Of a stretch of 64,000 nucleotides of DNA, positions 57,369-64,000 are shown one piece after another; the stretch's first letter is position 1, and each line of letters begins with the position of its first letter. The position numbers were made by a program, and so were the translations under genes. This DNA comes from Dehalococcoides mccartyi 195 (GTDB taxonomy: Bacteria; Chloroflexota; Dehalococcoidia; Dehalococcoidales; Dehalococcoidaceae): the NCBI RefSeq assembly GCF_000011905.1, contig NC_002936.3:434001-498000 (forward strand). Direction: 5' to 3'. Below the pieces are notes generated by a model. The model was not told the DNA's origin, did no database searches, and saw nothing but the letters and a program-made list of their open reading frames with translations.

Positions 57369-58781
57369 TTAGCGTTGGGGGCGGGTAGTCCTGTTAATAC
57401 GGGATACCGGGCGCTGTTTTTGCTGGCCGGTGCTGTCACAGCGGAAGTTAGGGGCAGTGATGTTAAACACCATGCTTATCTGGGGATCAACAAAGCGTGA
57501 GCTTATGGCTACCTCTATTTCACTCAGCGGGCATCTGGTGGTAATTACGGTGGGCAGACGGCGGTTATAGCGGTAATTTATTACCTGATAGAGTTTTTCC
57601 TGAGCCCAGGGGGTGCTGGACTGTTCGCCGAAATCATCCAGTACCAGCAGTTTGGCGTTTTTAACCGCATCAAACATCTGGTCGTAAGAGGTTTTGCTCT
57701 CAGGGCTGAAGGTTGAACGCAGGTGGTCTAAAAATTCGGGTACGACCACAAACATGGCGGGTTTGCCCTGGCGGTAACGTTCATTGACAATGGCAGATGC
57801 CAGATGGGTCTTGCCGCAGCCGGTTTCTCCTTGAAAAACCAGCCAGCTTTCGGGGTTTCGGGAAAACTCCAGAGCCAGGTTGTAAGCGGCTTCTATATTC
57901 TGGCGTTGCTCAGGCGGCAGGTTTGAACGCTTGTGGTCATAATTTTCAAAGGTCATTTTCTTTTGAAGCGCCAGAGCATTATCCCAGCGGTATTCCAGGG
58001 TGTCCTCCGGGTTTGAGGCAACCGGATATATCCTGGATACAGATTTATCCAGCAGACGGCTCTGGATACGGGAATCAAGCTCGTTTATAGGTGTAGACAG
58101 GGTAATAATAGTGGGCAGTTCCTGACTGAAACGGTAGGTAAGCAACTGGTCAAGTTTTTCTTTTGACCAGTCCGAACCGCTCTGGACGGTAAGGTCATCT
58201 ATTATCAGCAGGGGGGCGTTCTTAAGTATGTCAAAGCTCTGGCTGTAAGCAGCCTCGCTGTCAGGTTCAAAAGACTTTTTCAGGTCATCTATCAGCTCGG
58301 AAGCCCTTTTATACAGCACCGGCTGCCCCATGGCAAGGCGTTTGTTGGCAATGGCGGCTGCGAGGTGGGTTTTACCCGCACCGCTCGGGCCGCTGAAAAC
58401 CAGCCAGCCGGCGGGGTTGGAAGCAAAGTTCAGGGCGGCATTGTAAGCTTGGCTGAACATATTCTGATTATGCGGTTCTTCGCTTTTACCCAGCGAATTC
58501 AGCTTTTCAAAGGTGTATTTTTGCAGACCTCCCAGACAGCTATAGGTCAGCAGCCGTTTTTCCCTGTCCGCACCGGATTCGGTCTGGGTGCACTGGCAGG
58601 GGATTACCCGGCTAAAATCCGTTACCCCTTCGGCGGAAACAGGGTACACGAACTTTGCCCCTTTACATAACGGGCATAAGTTTTCTTCGGCCGCTTTATC
58701 TGCCTTACCTTTGGACGAGGTGGTCGAAGAGCTGCCCTTTATATTTATCTGTTTCCCCAGTATGTCCTTTATGTGTTCCAC
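57369..58781 (-). CDS. Tandem DnaC/DnaI-like AAA+ ATPase (probable helicase loader)
   Basis: This 470-residue protein is two DnaC/IstB-type AAA+ domains in one chain. The N-terminus has a cysteine module (CPLCKGAKF and PCQCTQ), as in DnaI-type loaders. Domain 1 (about 110-285) has Walker A FSGPSGAGKTHLAAAI, Walker B LLIIDDLTVQ and arginine SRIQSRLLDKS. Domain 2 (about 290-450) has Walker A FQGETGCGKTHLASAI, Walker B LLVLDDFGEQ and SSRFVDPQ. The usual loader has one such domain. It starts at GTG 58781, inside the end of the dnaD-like gene (77-base overlap), and lies in an operon with dnaB. Confidence 0.83.
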   Translation of the reverse strand: MEHIKDILGKQINIKGSSSTTSSKGKADKAAEENLCPLCKGAKFVYPVSAEGVTDFSRVIPCQCTQTESGADREKRLLTYSCLGGLQKYTFEKLNSLGKSEEPHNQNMFSQAYNAALNFASNPAGWLVFSGPSGAGKTHLAAAIANKRLAMGQPVLYKRASELIDDLKKSFEPDSEAAYSQSFDILKNAPLLIIDDLTVQSGSDWSKEKLDQLLTYRFSQELPTIITLSTPINELDSRIQSRLLDKSVSRIYPVASNPEDTLEYRWDNALALQKKMTFENYDHKRSNLPPEQRQNIEAAYNLALEFSRNPESWLVFQGETGCGKTHLASAIVNERYRQGKPAMFVVVPEFLDHLRSTFSPESKTSYDQMFDAVKNAKLLVLDDFGEQSSTPWAQEKLYQVINYRYNRRLPTVITTRCPLSEIEVAISSRFVDPQISMVFNITAPNFRCDSTGQQKQRPVSRINRTTRPQR

Positions 58782-59415
58782 TGTTTTTTCCCTGACTTGA
58801 CCAATTTTCCAGTATTCGTTCTATATAACGCCAGTTGCGTTTATTCAGGTTGACCGCCTCTTTTATGGCTTCGGCAATCCATTCTTCGGGGTAGAGTTTT
58901 TCCGCCTCTTTCAGGTTGTCTGCCAGCATGGGGGTCAGCATGCCTATATTCTGTTCGTAAAGTTTAAATATATTTGGCTGTTCGGCTTGGCCGCTTATTA
59001 CTTCGGTTGAGGCTTCTTTTAAGCCGGGCAAAACCAGATTGCCGGTTTTTATCTTTTCCACCACTGCCGCTTCTGATTCGGTATTTACAAAATAAAGCTG
59101 GTGGGTGTGTTTGCCGCTTTTTATTTCCAGCCCCAGCAGGGTTCCCCGTTTTACGGCCATTTGGAGGGCTTTATCCAGTGATTGCAGGCTTTCGTCCCGC
59201 GTTTTGCCCAAGGCTTTTACCAGGGTTTCTTCGGCTGCCAGTTCAGCCAGCGTGGTGTATCTGGGGTATCCTTTTTTTGCCTGAATAAGGCTGAATACCG
59301 CCAGGCTTACCTTCAGTTCGGTCATATCTTCTATTAGGGGAGCTACCCGGTGGATAAAAAAGCGGGATACGGGGGTAAACTCCTGTCTGGCGGGGAATAA
59401 TGGCGCATTGCTCAT
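58705..59415 (-). CDS. DnaD-like replication protein
   Basis: This 236-residue protein has a winged-helix-type N-terminal half (MTELKVSLAVFSLIQAKKGY with YTTLAELAAEETLVKALG) and a C-terminal DnaD/DnaB2 domain, IFKLYEQNIGMLTPMLADNL with YPEEWIAEAIKEAVNLNKRN and WRYIERILENWSSQG. In Firmicutes DnaD recruits the helicase and its loader to DNA. The start overlaps the dnaB stop (ATGA), and the gene lies between dnaB and the loader-like gene. Confidence 0.85.
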   Translation of the reverse strand: MSNAPLFPARQEFTPVSRFFIHRVAPLIEDMTELKVSLAVFSLIQAKKGYPRYTTLAELAAEETLVKALGKTRDESLQSLDKALQMAVKRGTLLGLEIKSGKHTHQLYFVNTESEAAVVEKIKTGNLVLPGLKEASTEVISGQAEQPNIFKLYEQNIGMLTPMLADNLKEAEKLYPEEWIAEAIKEAVNLNKRNWRYIERILENWSSQGKNSGTHKGHTGETDKYKGQLFDHLVQR

Positions 59416-60773
59416 AAGAAGCTGGGCTCCGTGCTTGAACCCAGATTTTCAAAGCGGGTCAGGTCATGCCGGAAGCGGCACTTTACAGTGCCGATAGGGC
59501 CGTTACGGTGTTTGGCTATGATAATATCCGCAATTTCGCGCGGGTATTCCTGGTCAGGGTGGAGGTTTGCCCATTCATCTTCTTTATAATAAAACTCGTC
59601 ACGGTATATAAAGACCACTATATCCGCGTCCTGTTCAATGGAGCCTGATTCACGCAAATCTGAAAGCTGGGGCTGATGGGAGGAGCGGAACTCCGGGGCA
59701 CGGGAAAGCTGGGATATAGCTATAACCGGCACATTCAGTTCGCGGGCAATACCTTTCAGCGAACGGGAGATATAGCTTATTTCCTGCACCCGGTTCTCTT
59801 TGCCGCTGCCTTCACCCTGAATAAGCTGCAGGTAGTCCACAATAATAAGGTCTATATTTTGCTCGTAGCGCAGCCGCAGGGCTTTACTCCGTATTTCGGC
59901 TACCCTTATCTGGGGTGAGTCATCTATAAAAATGGGGGCTTCGGATAGTACGCCGATGGCATCCATTATTTTACGCTCTTCATCAGGGCTGCTTTCATTC
60001 AGGCGGATGGAACGTGAATTTACCGCGGCTTCGTTGGAAAGCAAACGCTGCACCAGAGATTCGCGGGACATTTCCAGGCTGAATATGGCGGTACAGGCTC
60101 TTTGTTCAACCGCCGCATTCCGGGCAATATTCAAAGCCAGCGAGGTTTTTCCCATGGAGGGGCGTCCCGCCATAATGATAAGGTCTGAACGCTGCAGCCC
60201 GCCTAAGAAGGTATCCATGCCGGTCAGCCCGGTAAGGACATGGGGTATGGCCTGGTAACCCTCGCTGCCGGGTATAGGCACAGGTTCAAAATATTTATCC
60301 AGAATATTTTTAATATGGGTAAAGCCCAGACTTGAGCGTTCATGGCGCAGGCGGAATAGCAGGTCTTCGGCTTTGCCCAGTGAATCCGATACGTCAGGGT
60401 CGGCCTTAAATCCCAGTTCGCTTATTTTTTGGCCTGCCTCAATCAGCTGGCGCATGACCGAAAGACGGTAAACTATGCGGGCATAGTGTTCAATATCCAG
60501 TGAGGTAGGCACTACCGTAACCACATGGCTTAAGTAGGCTGACCCGCCGCATCTTTCCAGTTTGCCCAGCCGCTCCAGTTCCTGGGCTACGGTAACCTGA
60601 TTGATGGCTTCACTCCGCCCGTAAAGGGACATACAGGCCTCAAAAATAAGGCGGTTAGATTCGGTAAAGAAATCCTGCGGCTTTAAGATGGGTATAATAT
60701 CAAAAATAGCCTGCCCGTCTATCAGCAGAGAGCCGCTTACCGATTCCTCGGCATCTACATCATAAGGGGGCAT
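59412..60773 (-). CDS. dnaB: Replicative DNA helicase DnaB
   Basis: This 453-residue protein has the N-terminal domain (DVDAEESVSGSLLIDGQAIF) and the RecA-like C-terminal domain with Walker A GRPSMGKTSLALNIARNAA near residue 203, ACTAIFSLEMSRESLVQRLL, and LIIVDYLQLIQGEG with DLRESGSIEQDADIVVFIYR. No intein interrupts it. I chose ATG 60773 over the TTG at 60788 adjacent to the rplI stop. Its neighbours are rplI, as in many bacteria, and the two loader-like genes. Confidence 0.95.
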   Translation of the reverse strand: MPPYDVDAEESVSGSLLIDGQAIFDIIPILKPQDFFTESNRLIFEACMSLYGRSEAINQVTVAQELERLGKLERCGGSAYLSHVVTVVPTSLDIEHYARIVYRLSVMRQLIEAGQKISELGFKADPDVSDSLGKAEDLLFRLRHERSSLGFTHIKNILDKYFEPVPIPGSEGYQAIPHVLTGLTGMDTFLGGLQRSDLIIMAGRPSMGKTSLALNIARNAAVEQRACTAIFSLEMSRESLVQRLLSNEAAVNSRSIRLNESSPDEERKIMDAIGVLSEAPIFIDDSPQIRVAEIRSKALRLRYEQNIDLIIVDYLQLIQGEGSGKENRVQEISYISRSLKGIARELNVPVIAISQLSRAPEFRSSHQPQLSDLRESGSIEQDADIVVFIYRDEFYYKEDEWANLHPDQEYPREIADIIIAKHRNGPIGTVKCRFRHDLTRFENLGSSTEPSFL

Positions 60774-60788
60774 TTTAGCATCAAGCAA

Positions 60789-61244
60789 CTAAGTGTTCTC
60801 CTCAGCGGTGATTATCAGGTTTATTTTAGATGACAAATCTTTATTAAAACGGATAACTACCTCGTAGCTGCCCAGCTGGCGGATAGGTTCGGAGAGCTCC
60901 AGTTTGCGTTTATCTATGGCTTTGCCGGTTTGTTTTTCAATCTCGGCGGCAATTACAGTGGTAGTTACCTGCCCGTAAAGTTTATCTTTTGCACCGGTCT
61001 TGGCCTTTATGCTTACGTTAGTGCCGTCAAGCTCTTTGGCTAACTGCGCCATTTCAGCTTCGGCTTTAGCTTTGCGGCGGTCTTCAGCCGCCTGTTTGGC
61101 TGCTATTTCGCTGGTTACCGAGGCAGAAGCCGGCATAGCCAGTTTGTTGGGTATAAGATAATTACGGGCATAGCCGTCATTTACTTCTTTTACATCCCCG
61201 GTTTTCCCTCTGCCGGGTACATCTTTCAGAAAAGCAACCTTCAT
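60789..61244 (-). CDS. rplI: Ribosomal protein L9
   Basis: This 151-residue protein starts [20 protein letters not shown] and has [20 protein letters not shown], the family N-domain. The long helix and C-domain ([40 protein letters not shown]) complete it. AAGGGG lies about six bases before the ATG. Linkage to dnaB is common. Confidence 0.96.
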   Translation of the reverse strand: MKVAFLKDVPGRGKTGDVKEVNDGYARNYLIPNKLAMPASASVTSEIAAKQAAEDRRKAKAEAEMAQLAKELDGTNVSIKAKTGAKDKLYGQVTTTVIAAEIEKQTGKAIDKRKLELSEPIRQLGSYEVVIRFNKDLSSKINLIITAEENT

Positions 61245-61266
61245 GCCAACCCCTTTTTAATTTATT

Positions 61267-61272
61267 ATTATA
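61267..61272 (-). promoter_or_regulatory. -10 element before rplI
   Basis: TATAAT on the minus strand, about 23 bases before the rplI ATG, in the 69-base gap after trxB. No clear -35 is seen. It may drive the rplI-dnaB-dnaD-loader operon. Confidence 0.45.
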
Positions 61273-61313
61273 CTGGAAAAGCGGAGTAGTTTTGTACTCT
61301 TAAATAATATAAT

Positions 61314-62234
61314 TTAGCGGTCAAGATAGCGTTTGGCGGAAAGGGCGGCAACTGCCCCGTCTCCGGCGGCAGATATAACCTGCCTTATTGAGCCGCTTCG
61401 GATATCCCCGGCACAGAGTATGCCGCTTACTGACGTTTCCATCTGGTCATTTACCAGTATGCTGCCGTTTTTGTCCATATCCACCACACCCTTCAGATAA
61501 GCGGTATTCGGCTGTAAGCCCACGGCTACAAAAAGCCCGTTTACCGGCAGGTCAGATGTTTTTTGGGTTTTAAGGTTATTTAATGATAGTGACTGGATGC
61601 TGTCCTTGCCGTTTATGGAGGTAATCACCGTATCCAGCACCATTTCAATATTGCCCTTGCTCTTTGCTTTATCTACTAATACCGCATCTGCCCGGAAACC
61701 CTGGCGGCGGTGAATCAGGTAAACTTTTTTTGCAAACTCTGACAGGTGCAGGGCTTCGTAAATTGCCATGTTTCCCCCGCCTACCGCCGCCACAACCTTG
61801 TCATTGTAAAAAGGGGCATCACAGGTGGCGCAGTAGGAAACGCCCCGGCCTGAAAACTCCTCTTCGCCGGGAACGCCCAGCTTGTTGCGTTCGGTACCTC
61901 CGCAGATAATAATACAACGCCCGCTTAGTTTGCCCGCTTCGGTGCTAAGTTCAAAGCTGTCTTTGGCTTTATTAAGGGCAGTTACCTCTGCCGAAATTAT
62001 CTCCGCCCCGTATTTTTCGGCCTGTATTTGCATCTGCTGGGTCAGGTCAAAGCCGGTGATACCCTCCGGAAAACCGGGATAGTTATCCACTTTTTCCGAA
62101 CGGGTTATCTGCCCGCCTATAAAAGCGCGTTCAATAACCAGTGTCTTCAGTTTTGCCCTGCCCGTATACAGGGCGGCAGTCAGCCCGGCCGGGCCTCCGC
62201 CTATAATTATTACGTCATACAGGAGTGGTGACAT
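61314..62234 (-). CDS. trxB: Thioredoxin reductase
   Basis: This 306-residue flavoprotein has the FAD motif [20 protein letters not shown] near residue 9, the redox-active [13 protein letters not shown] near 132, the NADPH motif [17 protein letters not shown] near 150 and the C-terminal [20 protein letters not shown]. It should reduce thioredoxin with NADPH. No thioredoxin gene is in the window. The ATG overlaps the plsX end by 20 bases. Confidence 0.95.
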
Positions 62235-63258
62235 GGTTTTGTTCTCCTTCCGTAGCTGTTAGGGTGCGCAAGCGGACATCTTCGGCAATCAGTTTATCCA
62301 CCCCTTTTTCGGCAGTGCGTTTAGCCAGCCCGATAGCATTTTTAATAGCTCTGGCATGGCTTCGGCCGTGGGCAACAATAACTGTTCCTTTTACCCCCAG
62401 CAGGCAGGCACCGCCGCATTCTTCAAAATCCATGCCTTTTACCATAGAGCCCAAGCCCACGTCAGCCAGCAAAGCTCTGCCCCGCAGGTGGGCGGCACTG
62501 TCAATGGCATGGCCTACTTTCCGCAGCTTAAGCAGGGCATCCCCCAGCCCCTCCAGAGTTTTGAGCACAACGTTTCCGGTAAAGCCGTCTGTTACAATCA
62601 CATCCGCTTTATTCAGGGAGATATCATGCCCCTCTATATTGCCGATGAAATTCAGCTGGCTTTTCTTGAGTAGCTGGTGGGTTTCCAGTGTGAGCTTGGT
62701 ACCCTTGGCCTCTTCTTCGCCGTTATTCAGCAGCCCGATTCGGGGTTTTTCAAGCCCCAGCACCTGTTTGGCATAAATATTGCCCAGGTGGGCGAACTCA
62801 TCTAAATGATTGGGGCGGCACTCTGCATTTGCCCCGGCATCTATCAGCAGGGAAGGGATGTGGGGGCGGGTGGTGATGATGGCACCCAGTGCCGGGCGTT
62901 CAACCCCGTCTATTTTGCCCAGAATAAAAAAGGCGGCAGCCAGCACCGCACCGGTGTTACCGGCAGAGATGAAGGCATCTGCCTTGCCCTGTTTGACCAG
63001 GGAAGTGCCTATAACAATAGCTGACTTAGGTTTGCCCTTGATTGCCTCCACCGCGTGTTCGTTAAAGGTAATGGTTTGGGGGCAATGGACTATTTCTATA
63101 GGGTATTTCTTCAGGTAGTGCCCCGCATGGACGTGAATAACCTCTTTTTTACCCAGCAGGATAAGACCAATCTTGTACTCCTGGGCAGCCTTAAGCGCAC
63201 CTTTTATGATTTCCTTTGGGGCGTAGTCACCCCCGTCTACATCTACCGCTATTATCAT
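62215..63258 (-). CDS. plsX: Phosphate acyltransferase PlsX
   Basis: This 347-residue protein should make acyl-phosphate from acyl-ACP for phospholipid synthesis. It starts [20 protein letters not shown]; many PlsX proteins have DAMGGDYAP at this point. [20 protein letters not shown] near 140 and [20 protein letters not shown] near 210 fit the family. AGAGG lies six bases before the ATG. It is cotranscribed with the activase gene upstream and with trxB. Confidence 0.9.
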
Positions 63259-63297
63259 CTATATCCTCTTTGAAAATTCATCTTAATAAAACCGGGA

Positions 63298-64000
63298 CTA
63301 TACTTTCTCCCGGAGAAAAGGGGTTTCAAACCCCCGAAAGTTGGTGGGCTTGGCTGGACTATCTGTCTCTCTTTCCTGACAAAGCAGCAAAGCCGCACCC
63401 AAAGCCCCGGTTATTTCCGGCCGGGGCGGAACTATCAGTGAAAAACCCAGTTCTTCTTCAAAGGCTTTTTTCATAGCCGGGTTTCGGGCAACCCCGCCCT
63501 GAAAAACCACCGGCTGGCGGATTTCCTTGTGCAGCCCCAGGTCATTCAGATAGTTTCTGACAAGAGCTTTACATAAACCGTAAACAATATCGGGACGGCT
63601 GCTGCCGGTTTGCTGGAAGTGAATCATATCTGATTCTACAAATACCGTGCAGCGGCCTTTAAGTTCAATAGGGTTTTGGCTGAAATGAGCCAGTTTCCCC
63701 ATTTCCTCCAGTGAAAGGTTAAGCCTGCGGGATTGGTGTTCCAGAAAGCTGCCGGTGCCGGCGGCACAGACAGTGTTCATGGCAAAATCAGATACAAACC
63801 CGTTTTCCAGCAGGATAAGTTTGCTGTCCTGCCCGCCAATCTCTATTACTGTTTTTACTTCGGGTATCAGGTGGGCAGCCGCTTTGGCTTGTGAGCTGAT
63901 TTCATTTTTGACCATATCTGCACCCACTGCATCTGCCACTAGCTCACGGGCGCTGCCGGTTACGGCCACTCCCAGTACGCTGGTATCTTCCGGCAAACGG
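63298..64000 (-). CDS. BcrAD/BadFG/HgdC-type ATPase, C-terminal part (cut by window edge)
   Basis: The right edge cuts the N-terminus of this gene. The visible 233 residues match 2-hydroxyacyl-CoA dehydratase activases and benzoyl-CoA reductase ATPases. They have GSARELVADAVGADMVKNEI, VIEIGGQDSKLILLENG, MNTVCAAGTGSFLEHQSRRL with the cluster-ligand Cys, GRCTVFVESDMIHFQQ with the second cysteine, and VVFQGGVARNPAMKKAFEEE. The family uses ATP to drive low-potential electron transfer from a [4Fe-4S] cluster to a partner enzyme. The partner lies outside the window, so the reaction is not known. Confidence 0.88.
   Translation of the reverse strand, partial: RLPEDTSVLGVAVTGSARELVADAVGADMVKNEISSQAKAAAHLIPEVKTVIEIGGQDSKLILLENGFVSDFAMNTVCAAGTGSFLEHQSRRLNLSLEEMGKLAHFSQNPIELKGRCTVFVESDMIHFQQTGSSRPDIVYGLCKALVRNYLNDLGLHKEIRQPVVFQGGVARNPAMKKAFEEELGFSLIVPPRPEITGALGAALLLCQERETDSPAKPTNFRGFETPFLREKV

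Overview
The window looks like a chromosomal core region of a strictly anaerobic Chloroflexota bacterium, most likely Dehalococcoides (probably D. mccartyi). The pointers are a core methionine synthase of the MesB type, an oxygen-independent remnant of methylthioadenosine salvage, an aro operon beside the str operon, a ribosomal supra-operon without tuf, and archaeal-looking amino-sugar genes. The identification rests on recognising protein families, not on a database search. I saw no reductive dehalogenase genes, insertion sequences, CRISPR arrays, tRNAs or rRNAs.

Region 1 (1-8100, minus strand) is a complete chorismate, Phe and Tyr operon transcribed aroF-aroB-aroD-aroE-aroK-aroA-aroC-pheA-tyrA, with the genes mostly overlapping. 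Its leader (7900-8075) holds a promoter, a 21-codon leader peptide with Tyr-Tyr-Tyr-Phe, an antiterminator pairing and an intrinsic terminator. This is a textbook ribosome-mediated attenuator and is the best regulatory find here. Region 2 (8211-28184, plus strand) runs from a strong promoter to a strong terminator. It joins the str, S10, spc and alpha operons with secY, adk, map, infA, rpoA, truA, rplM and rpsI. Region 3 (28206-40760, minus strand) carries a small membrane gene, then a long gene string: an ABC exporter, mtnA, mtnP, a MesB-type methionine synthase, a DUF6485-like protein, an APH/P-loop kinase fusion, ahcY, metK, a small membrane protein, a phosphohexomutase that appears to start at AUA, and a phosphoglucose/phosphomannose isomerase. 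Together these regenerate methionine and SAM and recycle SAM by-products.

Region 4 (40780-46734) has a plus-strand pair of half-size MaoC-like hot-dog proteins. It is followed by a minus-strand operon tldD-pmbA-PAC2-HEAT-acetyltransferase. Region 5 (46774-52288, plus strand) is a UDP-GlcNAc type pathway: a GlmM-like mutase, two paralogous GlmU-like nucleotidyltransferases, and GlmS. Region 6 (52296-56778) has PEBP and HAD genes on the minus strand and lysA, holB and a PSP1 gene on the plus strand. Region 7 (56764-64000, minus strand) has an HNH protein, a replication operon rplI-dnaB-dnaD-like-double AAA+ loader, trxB, plsX and a truncated CoA-dehydratase-type activase.

A recurring regulatory theme is a -10 element that ends only about 8-10 bases before the start codon (aro leader peptide, maoC pair, glmM, lysA). 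This suggests several leaderless transcripts.
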